A DNA stretch of 6,743 bases from positions 15,306-22,048 of the forward strand of contig DZDB01000018.1 in the NCBI GenBank assembly GCA_022736605.1, written 5' to 3'. Origin of the DNA: Sideroxydans lithotrophicus. Its GTDB lineage: Bacteria; Pseudomonadota; Gammaproteobacteria; Burkholderiales; Sulfuriferulaceae. Shown piece after piece: positions 1 through 6,207 of this stretch. The position numbers and the translations under genes were made by a program. The notes beneath the pieces are model-generated. The model saw only the letters and a program-made list of their open reading frames with translations, searched no databases and was not told the DNA's origin. How positions within the stretch are numbered: position 1 is the first letter of the stretch; the number at the start of each line of letters is the position of its first letter.

Positions 1-317
1 CGGAACATCACTTCCAGCTCATCAATCACCTGCACGGCAGGCACACCGTGAATCACATGGCGAGTCATCTGGTTGGAAGTTTCGTGCAGCAGCTTGTTGC
101 GCTCCAGCATCGGATAAGTCGCATTCAGACGCTTGATTGCCTTGATAACCGATTCCTGCTCGGGGCGTGGAATCGCAGTCGGTTGCGGATTGACCACCGC
201 TGGCTGGTGTGTCTGATCCTGACCAGACAAAAACTCGGCAAACGCCAGCAGCGTCTGCTGTTGCGCGTCGGACAATGGGCGGAAAAAACCCAGCAGTTTA
301 CGTTCAGTGGCCGTCAT
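1..317 (-). CDS. Unrecognised small protein, N-terminal 105 residues (runs off the left edge)
   Basis: Reading from ATG at 317 the frame stays open to base 1, giving 105 complete codons with the C-terminus outside the window. The protein begins MTATERKLLGFFRPLSD. An amphipathic helical start (about residues 1-32) is followed by a Pro/Gln-rich linker (about 33-51) and then a helical segment containing VIKAIKRLNATYPMLERNKL (about 57-76). No signal peptide, membrane segment or known motif is visible, so it looks cytosolic. The ATG lies inside the 3' end of the amidotransferase-like gene. The 14-nt overlap (304-317) implies translational coupling and possibly a physical partnership. No good Shine-Dalgarno is seen, which fits coupling. 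I do not recognise the family. The real-gene call rests on the open frame to the edge, the overlap arrangement and the absence of any alternative gene on either strand here. Confidence 0.72.
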   Translation of the reverse strand, partial: MTATERKLLGFFRPLSDAQQQTLLAFAEFLSGQDQTHQPAVVNPQPTAIPRPEQESVIKAIKRLNATYPMLERNKLLHETSNQMTRHVIHGVPAVQVIDELEVMF

Positions 318-1062
318 CGTCAGTTTTCACCACGTTCAGATTAAACACCGGCATCTTGCGCCGCTCAGTCATCAAGTCCAGCGCTGACACCAGCGCCAAC
401 GACACCTGTGCAGTGGTTTTCTGGGTTTCTTGCCACACCATACGCGCCTCGCCCAGTAGCTCGCCAATATTGTCCGGCAACGGGCGATTGTCTTCCATCA
501 TCATGTCTTCGATCATGCCAGGCTTCATTTCCGGGCGGAACAGCATGGCATAAGTCAGATCGTCTGGCCGGATCGCCAGCCAGTTGCCGTCATCGTCCAC
601 CACAATCGGCTCAATGCCCGCCGGCAACGTAGCGCTGCCGTTATACATGACAAACATTTTTTTGCCATCCACCGCCATCGCCAGCGGGTCGTCGCGTCCG
701 GCTTCGGTTTTGTGGCAGGTGGTGAAATAGGCGTTGAAATACGGCTCATCACTGGCGATACCGCCCTCAAACTGGGCGATCATCAATGCGCCAAACCCAA
801 TCCCGACAATCGGCCGCTTCATGCGCTTGAAGTTGCTGATCAGGCGCATTTCATCATCGACCCACGGACAGGCATCGGTATCGGTAATTGGATAAGCGCC
901 GCCCAGCAGCCACAACGCATCGTGCTGGCTCGCGGTACCGGGCAAATCCACGCCCAGAAACGGTCGCTGATAAAGGAAACCAATGTCACGCGACTCCAGC
1001 TGCTTTTCAATCGGGCCGAGGAACTCGGCATAGGTATGTTGCACCACCATGAATTTTTTCAT
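304..1062 (-). CDS. Class I glutamine amidotransferase-like protein lacking the catalytic triad
   Basis: The 252-residue protein has the layout of the GuaA-like/type 1 glutamine amidotransferase family. It has an N-terminal beta strand (KKFMVVQHT), then ALWLLGGAYPITDTD (about 49-63) with the oxyanion Gly pair G54-G55, then PWVDDEMRLI (66-75), then the nucleophile-elbow region RPIVGIGFGALMIAQ (83-97). Active members have GxCxG at the elbow. Here it reads G87-I-G89-F-G91, so the nucleophilic Cys is Gly. The family's HxxE near the end is FRPE (R176, E178), so the His is Arg. The HWHG-like segment is MYNG (139-142). The enzyme should therefore be unable to hydrolyse glutamine. The last 70 residues are acidic and Met-rich, then helical, and lie outside the usual core. 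Start ATG 1062 is 8 bp after the lysR stop, without a clear Shine-Dalgarno. Met5 is an alternative start. A binding, sensing or scaffold role is inferred. Confidence 0.88.
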   Translation of the reverse strand: MKKFMVVQHTYAEFLGPIEKQLESRDIGFLYQRPFLGVDLPGTASQHDALWLLGGAYPITDTDACPWVDDEMRLISNFKRMKRPIVGIGFGALMIAQFEGGIASDEPYFNAYFTTCHKTEAGRDDPLAMAVDGKKMFVMYNGSATLPAGIEPIVVDDDGNWLAIRPDDLTYAMLFRPEMKPGMIEDMMMEDNRPLPDNIGELLGEARMVWQETQKTTAQVSLALVSALDLMTERRKMPVFNLNVVKTDDDGH

Positions 1063-1070
1063 TTGCGCAT

Positions 1071-1979
1071 TTACTTGGGTTTAGGCTGCGTCAGTTGACA
1101 GGTATCTACAAAATCAAGAAAAGACTGCAGCAATTTGGTACGGAATTTTTCCTGCGCATAAACCAGCGTAAGCTTGCGGTGCAACGGCAAATCCAGCGGC
1201 ACCGCCACCAGATCACCCAATTTGAGCTCCTTGACGATGGTCGAGCCGGACACGATCGCCACGCCCAAGCCCGCTTCCACCGCACCTTTAATCGCCTCGC
1301 GGCTGCCCAGCTCCATGACGATGTTCAGGTCTTCTGGGGGTATGCCGTGATCACGAAAATACTGATCAATCACTTCACGCGTGCCCGAACCCGCCTCGCG
1401 GCTGATGTACGGCGTCTCGATTAATTGCCCTGGTGCGATTTTATCCAGCCTGGCAAACGGATGACCGGGCGCGCAAATCAACAGCAACTCATCGTCACAA
1501 CACACGTGCGTGGTCAGGTTGGGGTGATGCGACGGCGCTTCAATCAACCCCACGTCCAGGGTGTGGTCGTTGACCTTGTTTTCGATGGTTTCCGAGTTGG
1601 CCACCGTGAGGCGTGCCTGCACCTGCGGGTACTTGGCCTTGAACGCGCCAAGGATGCGCGGCAGCATGTACTCGGCGATGGTGGTCGACGCACCAATCAT
1701 CAACGGCCCCGCCATCTGACCCGTCATCTCGGCCATGCGTGCTTCCATCTCGGCATTGATATCGAGGATACGCTCAGAATAGTGCATCGCCAGCTCGCCC
1801 GCCGGGGTCAACGCGATTTTGCCGTGAGTACGCTCAAACAGCCGGGTGTTCAAATGCTCTTCCAGTTGTTTGACCTGGAAAGTGACTGCAGGCTGCGTCA
1901 TGAACAGCAATTCTGCGGCTTTGGTAAAGCTTAGCTGCTTGGCGACGGTGTAGAATACTTGTAAACGGCGATCTGCCAT
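1071..1979 (-). CDS. LysR-family transcriptional regulator
   Basis: A 302-residue LysR-type regulator of standard length. The N-terminal winged helix-turn-helix covers about residues 1-60 (RLQVFYTVAKQLSFTKAAEL, then MTQPAVTFQVKQLEEHL, then LTPAGE). A linker helix follows (about 61-88) and then the periplasmic-binding-protein-like effector domain, beginning near LMIGASTTIAEYMLP. The motifs SREAGSGTRE and VEAGLGVAIVS in the second half are typical of CysB/CbbR-like effector domains. The frame could begin at TTG 2015, but ATG 1979 places the helix-turn-helix at the usual distance from the N-terminus, so I chose it. It is the first gene of a tight operon with the amidotransferase-like gene and is divergent from the TM2-like gene. 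LysR proteins commonly regulate themselves and the divergent gene. The effector and exact targets cannot be told. It does not obviously match canonical CbbR. Confidence 0.95.
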   Translation of the reverse strand: MADRRLQVFYTVAKQLSFTKAAELLFMTQPAVTFQVKQLEEHLNTRLFERTHGKIALTPAGELAMHYSERILDINAEMEARMAEMTGQMAGPLMIGASTTIAEYMLPRILGAFKAKYPQVQARLTVANSETIENKVNDHTLDVGLIEAPSHHPNLTTHVCCDDELLLICAPGHPFARLDKIAPGQLIETPYISREAGSGTREVIDQYFRDHGIPPEDLNIVMELGSREAIKGAVEAGLGVAIVSGSTIVKELKLGDLVAVPLDLPLHRKLTLVYAQEKFRTKLLQSFLDFVDTCQLTQPKPK

Positions 1980-2048
1980 GGATTCGGTGTACGTAAACAA
2001 TAATCCCGCATTCAATCACAATTTCTTGGGTGAAGATAGGCAGTATTA
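1980..2048. promoter_or_regulatory. Divergent promoter region between lysR and the TM2-like gene
   Basis: These 69 bp separate two genes that point away from each other, so promoters for both must lie here or within the adjacent coding ends. No convincing -35/-10 pair is visible by eye in either direction. The region is AT-richer than its flanks. It contains the dyad TCTT-GGGTG-AAGA at 2024-2036, which has the T-N11-A form of a LysR-box. Presence of a regulatory region is inferred from gene orientation, not from a recognised promoter. Confidence 0.45.
2024..2036. promoter_or_regulatory. Candidate LysR-box (T-N11-A dyad)
   Basis: The 13-bp site TCTTGGGTGAAGA is a perfect 4-bp inverted repeat (TCTT/AAGA) around a 5-bp centre and matches T-N11-A. 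It sits 45 bp upstream of the chosen lysR start and 12 bp upstream of the TM2-like start. That position would suit autoregulation of lysR and occlusion of the divergent promoter. Such short dyads arise by chance often, so support is weak. Confidence 0.25.
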
Positions 2049-2600
2049 ATGAGTGAAGCATGGAAACACCTCGATCTCGAAGGCGAAGGGTTGCAAAGCG
2101 CCAACCTGCGCCTGGTCAAATTAATGAAGCGCCGTCCACGCGCCTATGGCCTGCTGGTTCTGTTTCCGCTCGGGCTGCATCGTGCCTATCTGAATGATGC
2201 ACGCGGCGCTTGGGCGTATCGTGTCGCTACGCTTGCTGCCGTGGTCGCCTGGTGGTTTGGCTTTGGCTGGGTTGCGCTCGGCTTGCTGGGCGCGATACTT
2301 GCGGTTGCACTGTATGACATCCGCTGGGTTGAAGATCGCGTTGCCTTGATCAACAAAACCCTGCGCATTCATCTCTACAAAACCAAAGCTGCCGCGCCCG
2401 CGCCCAAAGGTTTTCGCGGACGCTATACCGACGACAGCCTGGATGAGTATGTAAAACTGAAAGAACAGGAACGCGGCGGTCATGTGCTGCCGGGCAAAGA
2501 CCCGGCGCTTAACAGCCGCAGCCGCGCACCGTCTTTTGCCGAGCAGGAGGCCATGCTCAAGGAACTCGCGCAAGCCAAGCAAAAGAAACCCAATCCCTAA
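2049..2600 (+). CDS. TM2-like small inner-membrane protein
   Basis: A 183-residue protein with a basic N-terminal segment (KLMKRRPRAY, 24-33) followed by hydrophobic stretches at about 34-48 and 58-90, and a hydrophilic C-terminal tail from about 95. FPLGLHRAYLNDARGAW (39-55) resembles the GxHRFYLG signature of TM2-domain proteins. The second hydrophobic block ends in ALYDIRWVEDRV (87-98), in the place of the W..D motif that ends TM2 domains. The match is partial, so this is TM2-like rather than a firm TM2 call. The tail is charged, rich in Lys, Glu and Ala, and probably cytoplasmic, ending in a likely helix (about 152-178). ATG 2049 has an AGG 8 nt upstream. It precedes the lysophospholipid transporter by 45 bp on the same strand, which suggests cotranscription and an envelope role. 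Its biochemical function is unknown. Confidence 0.82.
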   Translation: MSEAWKHLDLEGEGLQSANLRLVKLMKRRPRAYGLLVLFPLGLHRAYLNDARGAWAYRVATLAAVVAWWFGFGWVALGLLGAILAVALYDIRWVEDRVALINKTLRIHLYKTKAAAPAPKGFRGRYTDDSLDEYVKLKEQERGGHVLPGKDPALNSRSRAPSFAEQEAMLKELAQAKQKKPNP

Positions 2601-2645
2601 GCCGCGCGTGTTATAACGCTGGCACACAAAAATGACGCCATCCGC

Positions 2646-3875
2646 ATGAATCTGGGTTTCTACATCATTCTCGCCGCGCAGTTCCTGTCTGCGCTGGCGG
2701 ATAACGCTTTGCTGTTTGCCGCCATTGCGCTGCTCGCCGACCAAAACGCGCCGAGTTGGCACACGCCTGTATTGCAGCAATTTTTTGTCGTGTCCTACAT
2801 ATTGCTGGCACCGTTCGTCGGTGCTTTTGCCGATGCCTTCCCCAAAGGCCGGGTGATGTTCATCAGCAATAACATCAAACTGATAGGCTGCTTTGCCATG
2901 CTTGGCGGGCTCAACCCGCTGCTCGCCTACGGTATCGTCGGACTGGGCGCGGCAGCCTACTCACCCGCCAAATACGGCATCCTGACCGAATATCTGCCAC
3001 CGGCCAAGCTGGTCGCCGCCAACGCCTGGATAGAGGGTGCAACGGTGCTGGCGATTGTGCTGGGCGCCGTCCTTGCCGGGCTCATGCTCAACCCGGCACT
3101 GGCGCAGAGCCTGATTCCCTTCCTGCCTGTCCCGGCCGATCTGCACATTCCGAAATTCGCCATCGTTCTGATTATTGTGTTGTACATCGGTGCCGCCATC
3201 GCCAATCTGTTCATTCCACGCATCGCCATCGATCATCGTTTGCCACGACGTAACCCGTTTTACCTGCTGCACGATTTTGGCCACAGCTTCATGCTGCTCT
3301 GGCGCGACCCACTCGGTCAGGTGTCATTGGCCGTCACCACGCTGTTCTGGGGTGCGGGTGCCACCTTGCGTCTGGTGGTGCTGGCCTGGGCCATGCTGGC
3401 ACTCAAGTTCGACATGCAAACCGCCACTCAGTTTACCGCCGTGGTCGCCGTCGGTATCGCCATCGGCTCAATACTGGCAGGCCATTTCATTAAATTGCAG
3501 GATTCGGTCAAGGTCTTGCCCACCGGCATCATCATGGGCTTTGTCGTCATCAGCATGATGTTCGTCACCAGCCCGGTCATCGCGGCGCTGCTGCTGATCG
3601 TGATTGGGGCGTTGGGCGGGTTTTTCGTGGTGCCGATGAATGCGCTGCTACAGCATCGCGGTCACTTGCTGATGGGTGCCGGGCACTCGATTGCGGTGCA
3701 GAATTTCAACGAGAACCTGTCGATTCTGGCGCTGCTCGGCCTCTACGCCATGATGGACCACGCCGGCTGGCCGCTGAACTGGATCATCATCGCCTTCGGC
3801 AGCTTCATCAGCCTGTCCATGCTGGCGATCCAGCTGCGCTTCCGGCGCGTCATCGGCTCAGTCGAGCACGTTTAA
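2646..3875 (+). CDS. lplT: LplT-type lysophospholipid transporter (MFS)
   Basis: A 409-residue, highly hydrophobic protein with about twelve predicted membrane helices, close to the length of E. coli LplT (397). Marks of the family are AQFLSALADNALLF (11-24) in the first helix, the MFS loop motif GAFADAFPKGRV (59-70), and SPAKYGILTEYLPP (106-119) followed by KLVAANAWIEG. In E. coli, LplT carries lysophosphatidylethanolamine across the inner membrane for re-acylation by Aas, and in many bacteria the two are adjacent or fused. Here no acyltransferase is present in the window and the protein ends at its transporter domain. ATG 2646 is chosen because the family alignment starts there and no in-frame start lies between it and the preceding stop. 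No Shine-Dalgarno is evident. It probably shares a transcript with the TM2-like gene. It ends 5 bp from the convergent reductase stop. Confidence 0.92.
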   Translation: MNLGFYIILAAQFLSALADNALLFAAIALLADQNAPSWHTPVLQQFFVVSYILLAPFVGAFADAFPKGRVMFISNNIKLIGCFAMLGGLNPLLAYGIVGLGAAAYSPAKYGILTEYLPPAKLVAANAWIEGATVLAIVLGAVLAGLMLNPALAQSLIPFLPVPADLHIPKFAIVLIIVLYIGAAIANLFIPRIAIDHRLPRRNPFYLLHDFGHSFMLLWRDPLGQVSLAVTTLFWGAGATLRLVVLAWAMLALKFDMQTATQFTAVVAVGIAIGSILAGHFIKLQDSVKVLPTGIIMGFVVISMMFVTSPVIAALLLIVIGALGGFFVVPMNALLQHRGHLLMGAGHSIAVQNFNENLSILALLGLYAMMDHAGWPLNWIIIAFGSFISLSMLAIQLRFRRVIGSVEHV

Positions 3876-3895
3876 GCTGGCTAATCCTGCTCGGT
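3861..3895. terminator. Weak stem-loop spanning the convergent stop codons
   Basis: GTCGAGCA (3861-3868) can pair with TGCTCGGT (3888-3895), giving six Watson-Crick pairs and two G-T pairs around a 19-nt loop that contains both stop codons. No U-tract follows on either strand, so it is not a classical intrinsic terminator. It is the only candidate structure at this tail-to-tail junction and may be chance. Confidence 0.2.
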
Positions 3896-5035
3896 GCGCT
3901 GATACATCTTCAGATACGCGGTTTTCTCCAGCGGCGGCTGCTTCGCTACCGCCAGCACATCGTCCAGGTGCGACGGCGTGCTGATACCGACCAGCGTGGT
4001 GCCCACGCCCGGCGTTGAGCGGTTGAACTGAATCGCGCGCTGCGCATGATTCGCCAGCAGTGGCATCGCCTGCACCACCGCATCCATCGCCTGCCCCGCC
4101 AGATGGCCTTTGAACAGCGTATGACTGGCCATCAGATACACGCCCAGTTGGTGCGCCGCCTGAATGGTCGAGCCGATATTCCCCTGCCCGGTGGTCTGGC
4201 TGAAGCGCGTGAAACCTTCCTGCATCACCTGGTTGAACGGCATTTGCACCACCTTGAACTGGTGCTTGGCCTGATCGTCTTTCCACACTGCACGCGCGGC
4301 TTTTTCAGCGTGGCCCTGCATCGAGGTAATTGACTGAAACACCGGCGCATCGGTCTCGGCGCGGAAGCCGTTGAAGGTCGAAATGCCGTAGTAGCGCAGC
4401 TTCTTGTCCTTCACCGCCTGCTCCAGCACCATGAAGGCTTTTTCCAGCTTGCGGTTGAGCTGATCCTTGCCGATGGCCGGAATATGTACCTCGGGCTGGT
4501 CGATCAGAAACGCATCCAGCGTTTCCACGCCCATCAACTGGCGCGACAACTCCAGCTGAAACGCAATGTATTCCGGGCTGATGCAATGCGCCTGGGTCAG
4601 GTCTTCCACCCGCCCCAAGCCCTTGTCCACCACTTCACTTTTGAACCACGCCTGCAAATCCGCAGGTGGCCCATCGCGAAAACTCAGAAAGCCGCCTTTC
4701 GATACCAGAAACAGCTGCTCGCGCTTGACGCCAGCCGCCATCGCCTTGCGCAGACCCGCACCAACCGCCGACGGCGAACGCGCATAGCGGTAATGCGTGC
4801 CGGTATCGACAACGTTGATGCCGTTCAACAGCGCACGCTCGATGATGTCGGCGTACTGCGCATCCACTTCATCGACAGGCGCACCGGGAAACGTGCCAAT
4901 GCCAATCGACGACAGCCGCAGATGCACGTTAAGAAAGTCACTGTAATGGCCTTCGGCGCAGTCCTTGCCAAAACTGGTCGCATATTGCTTGCTGGCCATC
5001 ATCGTGCAGTGGCCGGGAATGAGGTCTGTCGTCAT
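3881..5035 (-). CDS. Aldo/keto reductase with Asp replacing the catalytic His
   Basis: A 384-residue protein of the aldo/keto reductase superfamily (NADPH-dependent carbonyl reductases with a TIM barrel). Landmarks are LSSIGIGTF (41-49), the catalytic Asp and Tyr in NVVDTGTHYRY (D77, Y82), the catalytic Lys in LVSKGGF (K113), YYGISTF (225-231), and the C-terminal cofactor-binding region TTLVGISTPSHLDDVL (356-371). The fourth tetrad residue is normally His, as in YLHNPE. Here the segment is FLIDQPE, putting Asp179 (codon 4501-4499, GAC) in that place. Known relatives with a changed His include the Kv-beta subunits (Asn) and steroid 5-beta-reductases (Glu), so altered activity or substrate is likely rather than complete loss. 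An ATGA overlap joins its start to the deacetylase stop and supports ATG 5035, although Met12 or Met13 are possible. Last gene of the three-gene operon. Substrate unknown. Confidence 0.92.
   Translation of the reverse strand: MTTDLIPGHCTMMASKQYATSFGKDCAEGHYSDFLNVHLRLSSIGIGTFPGAPVDEVDAQYADIIERALLNGINVVDTGTHYRYARSPSAVGAGLRKAMAAGVKREQLFLVSKGGFLSFRDGPPADLQAWFKSEVVDKGLGRVEDLTQAHCISPEYIAFQLELSRQLMGVETLDAFLIDQPEVHIPAIGKDQLNRKLEKAFMVLEQAVKDKKLRYYGISTFNGFRAETDAPVFQSITSMQGHAEKAARAVWKDDQAKHQFKVVQMPFNQVMQEGFTRFSQTTGQGNIGSTIQAAHQLGVYLMASHTLFKGHLAGQAMDAVVQAMPLLANHAQRAIQFNRSTPGVGTTLVGISTPSHLDDVLAVAKQPPLEKTAYLKMYQRTEQD
5032..5035 (-). other. ATGA stop/start overlap, deacetylase to reductase
   Basis: The TGA stop of the deacetylase and the ATG of the reductase share bases in a 4-nt ATGA. 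No strong Shine-Dalgarno precedes it, which points to translation of the reductase by terminating ribosomes. This junction decides the reductase start. Confidence 0.85.
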
Positions 5036-6207
5036 GGTTTTCTGAAGTAAGGATGCTGGGGTATCTGATCAATCAGGCGATGAATTTCCGTGCGCACGTC
5101 GTGTGTTTCGATCTGGTCAAGGCGCGAGATGAATAGCTGTGCAAAATGCGCTTCATCCTCGTCCATATCCCAGCCCACGCTGCGCAACAATTCGGCACCG
5201 GCGGCAGGCAACGCATCGGGCAATTCACGCCCCGACAGCAACGCCCACAGGCCGGTCCAGGCGCGCGCCAGTACCAGCGGATGATAGCCGCCACCGCCCG
5301 TCACCAGCAAGCGCGGCGTGCCGTCGGCATGGGTCGGGCTGGTGTCGAGTATGGTCTGTGCGGTGCGCAGAAAACACTGCGTGGACAAACCGAGCTTGCC
5401 CAGCGGGTCGGCAAAAATCATGTCGGTACCGGCCTGCAGCACCACCGCGTCGGGGCGGAATTTAGCCAGCAAAGGCTGCCAGACTGCGTTGAACAGCAGC
5501 TGATATTCGGCGTCGTGCGTGTCCTTCGGCAGCGGCACGTTCAGGCAGGTATGACCGGATTGTGGCGTGCCTGCGTCTTCCAGCCGACCGCCAGTAAAGG
5601 GATAGGCGTAGCCGGTATCCATGTGCAGCGACAGCGTGAATACGTCCGGGTCGTCGATGAAAGCGGCTTCCACGCCGTCGCCGTGGTGCGCGTCGATGTC
5701 CACATACAACACGCGCCAGCCTTCGCGGCGCAGCCGCATGATGCCCAGCACTGGATCATTGAAATAGCAGAAACCGAGCGCCTGATCGGGGCGCGCATGG
5801 TGCATGCCACCCGCCGGATTAAAACCGATGCGCCCGCCGATCACCACTTCTGCGGCCTGGATGCTGGCGCCGGTCGCGGTGGCAGGCACGGTAAAGAACT
5901 GCTCAAAATAGGGGTTTTCCAGCGTGCCGAGCTTATGCCGCTGGCGCACCGGATTGCTCACCCGTCCCAGTGCCTCGGCACGCTTGAACGCCGACACATA
6001 ATCCGGCGTATGAAACCATTCCAGCTCGAAATCCGCCGCCTTGCGCGCGTCCATGAATTCCGCGTCGCTCAGTGCGCCATAAGTTTGTATCAGTTCATGT
6101 GTCAGCGACACCCGTGGGATGGCAAGCGGATGATTGCTGCCATAGGTTTTGCGGCGATATTTCGCGCCGCCGATGAAGCTGGCTTTGCGTGTCGGCAAAC
6201 AGCTCAT
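5032..6207 (-). CDS. Class I histone deacetylase/AcuC-family zinc deacetylase
   Basis: A 391-residue protein of the arginase-fold histone deacetylase superfamily, of the bacterial AcuC/acetylpolyamine amidohydrolase kind. The catalytic set is intact. It has the tandem His in PAGGMHHA (H136, H137), CYFND (147-151), and zinc ligands in YVDIDAHHGDGVE (D172, H174). The third zinc ligand is in QAGTDMIFADPLG (D267), and the transition-state Tyr is in TGGGGYH (Y308). It should hydrolyse acetyl-amide bonds on protein lysines or small amines such as acetylpolyamines. The substrate cannot be told from sequence. AcuC in Bacillus deacetylates acetyl-CoA synthetase, but no acs gene is nearby. No signal peptide is seen, so it is cytoplasmic. 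ATG 6207 overlaps the stop of the vWA gene as ATGA, and the family-typical YGSNHPLAIPR segment at residues 22-32 fits this start. It lies between the vWA gene and the reductase in one coupled operon. Confidence 0.95.
   Translation of the reverse strand: MSCLPTRKASFIGGAKYRRKTYGSNHPLAIPRVSLTHELIQTYGALSDAEFMDARKAADFELEWFHTPDYVSAFKRAEALGRVSNPVRQRHKLGTLENPYFEQFFTVPATATGASIQAAEVVIGGRIGFNPAGGMHHARPDQALGFCYFNDPVLGIMRLRREGWRVLYVDIDAHHGDGVEAAFIDDPDVFTLSLHMDTGYAYPFTGGRLEDAGTPQSGHTCLNVPLPKDTHDAEYQLLFNAVWQPLLAKFRPDAVVLQAGTDMIFADPLGKLGLSTQCFLRTAQTILDTSPTHADGTPRLLVTGGGGYHPLVLARAWTGLWALLSGRELPDALPAAGAELLRSVGWDMDEDEAHFAQLFISRLDQIETHDVRTEIHRLIDQIPQHPYFRKP
6204..6207 (-). other. ATGA stop/start overlap, vWA gene to deacetylase
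   Basis: The vWA gene ends with TGA at 6206-6204 and the deacetylase begins with ATG at 6207-6205, so the two share an ATGA. The same junction occurs at the next gene boundary, making a chain of translationally coupled genes. Confidence 0.85.

Noticed and set aside
48..344. A 98-codon plus-strand frame near the left edge
   Set aside because: The opposite strand carries an open frame to the edge that overlaps the preceding operon gene in the usual coupled manner, which is the better gene.
1425..1934. A 169-codon plus-strand frame opposite the lysR gene
   Set aside because: Antisense shadow. The minus-strand frame is a convincing LysR protein, and the plus-strand product has low-complexity Arg/His composition.
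1980..2015. N-terminal extension of the LysR protein from TTG 2015
   Set aside because: The extra twelve residues would push the helix-turn-helix away from its usual place, and the ATG at 1979 gives a normal-length protein.
2609..2618. The small palindrome GTTATAAC in the spacer before lplT as a promoter or operator
   Set aside because: Only 8 bp are palindromic and no -35 element is found at a proper distance, so it was not listed as a site.
2632..2649. A five-codon leader frame (MTPSA) whose TGA overlaps the lplT ATG
   Set aside because: It has no Shine-Dalgarno and no attenuator-like structure, and a frame this short is expected by chance.
2121..2780. A 219-codon minus-strand frame across the TM2-like gene and the start of lplT
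   Set aside because: It runs across two plausible genes and their spacer on the other strand, and its translation has no recognisable motif.
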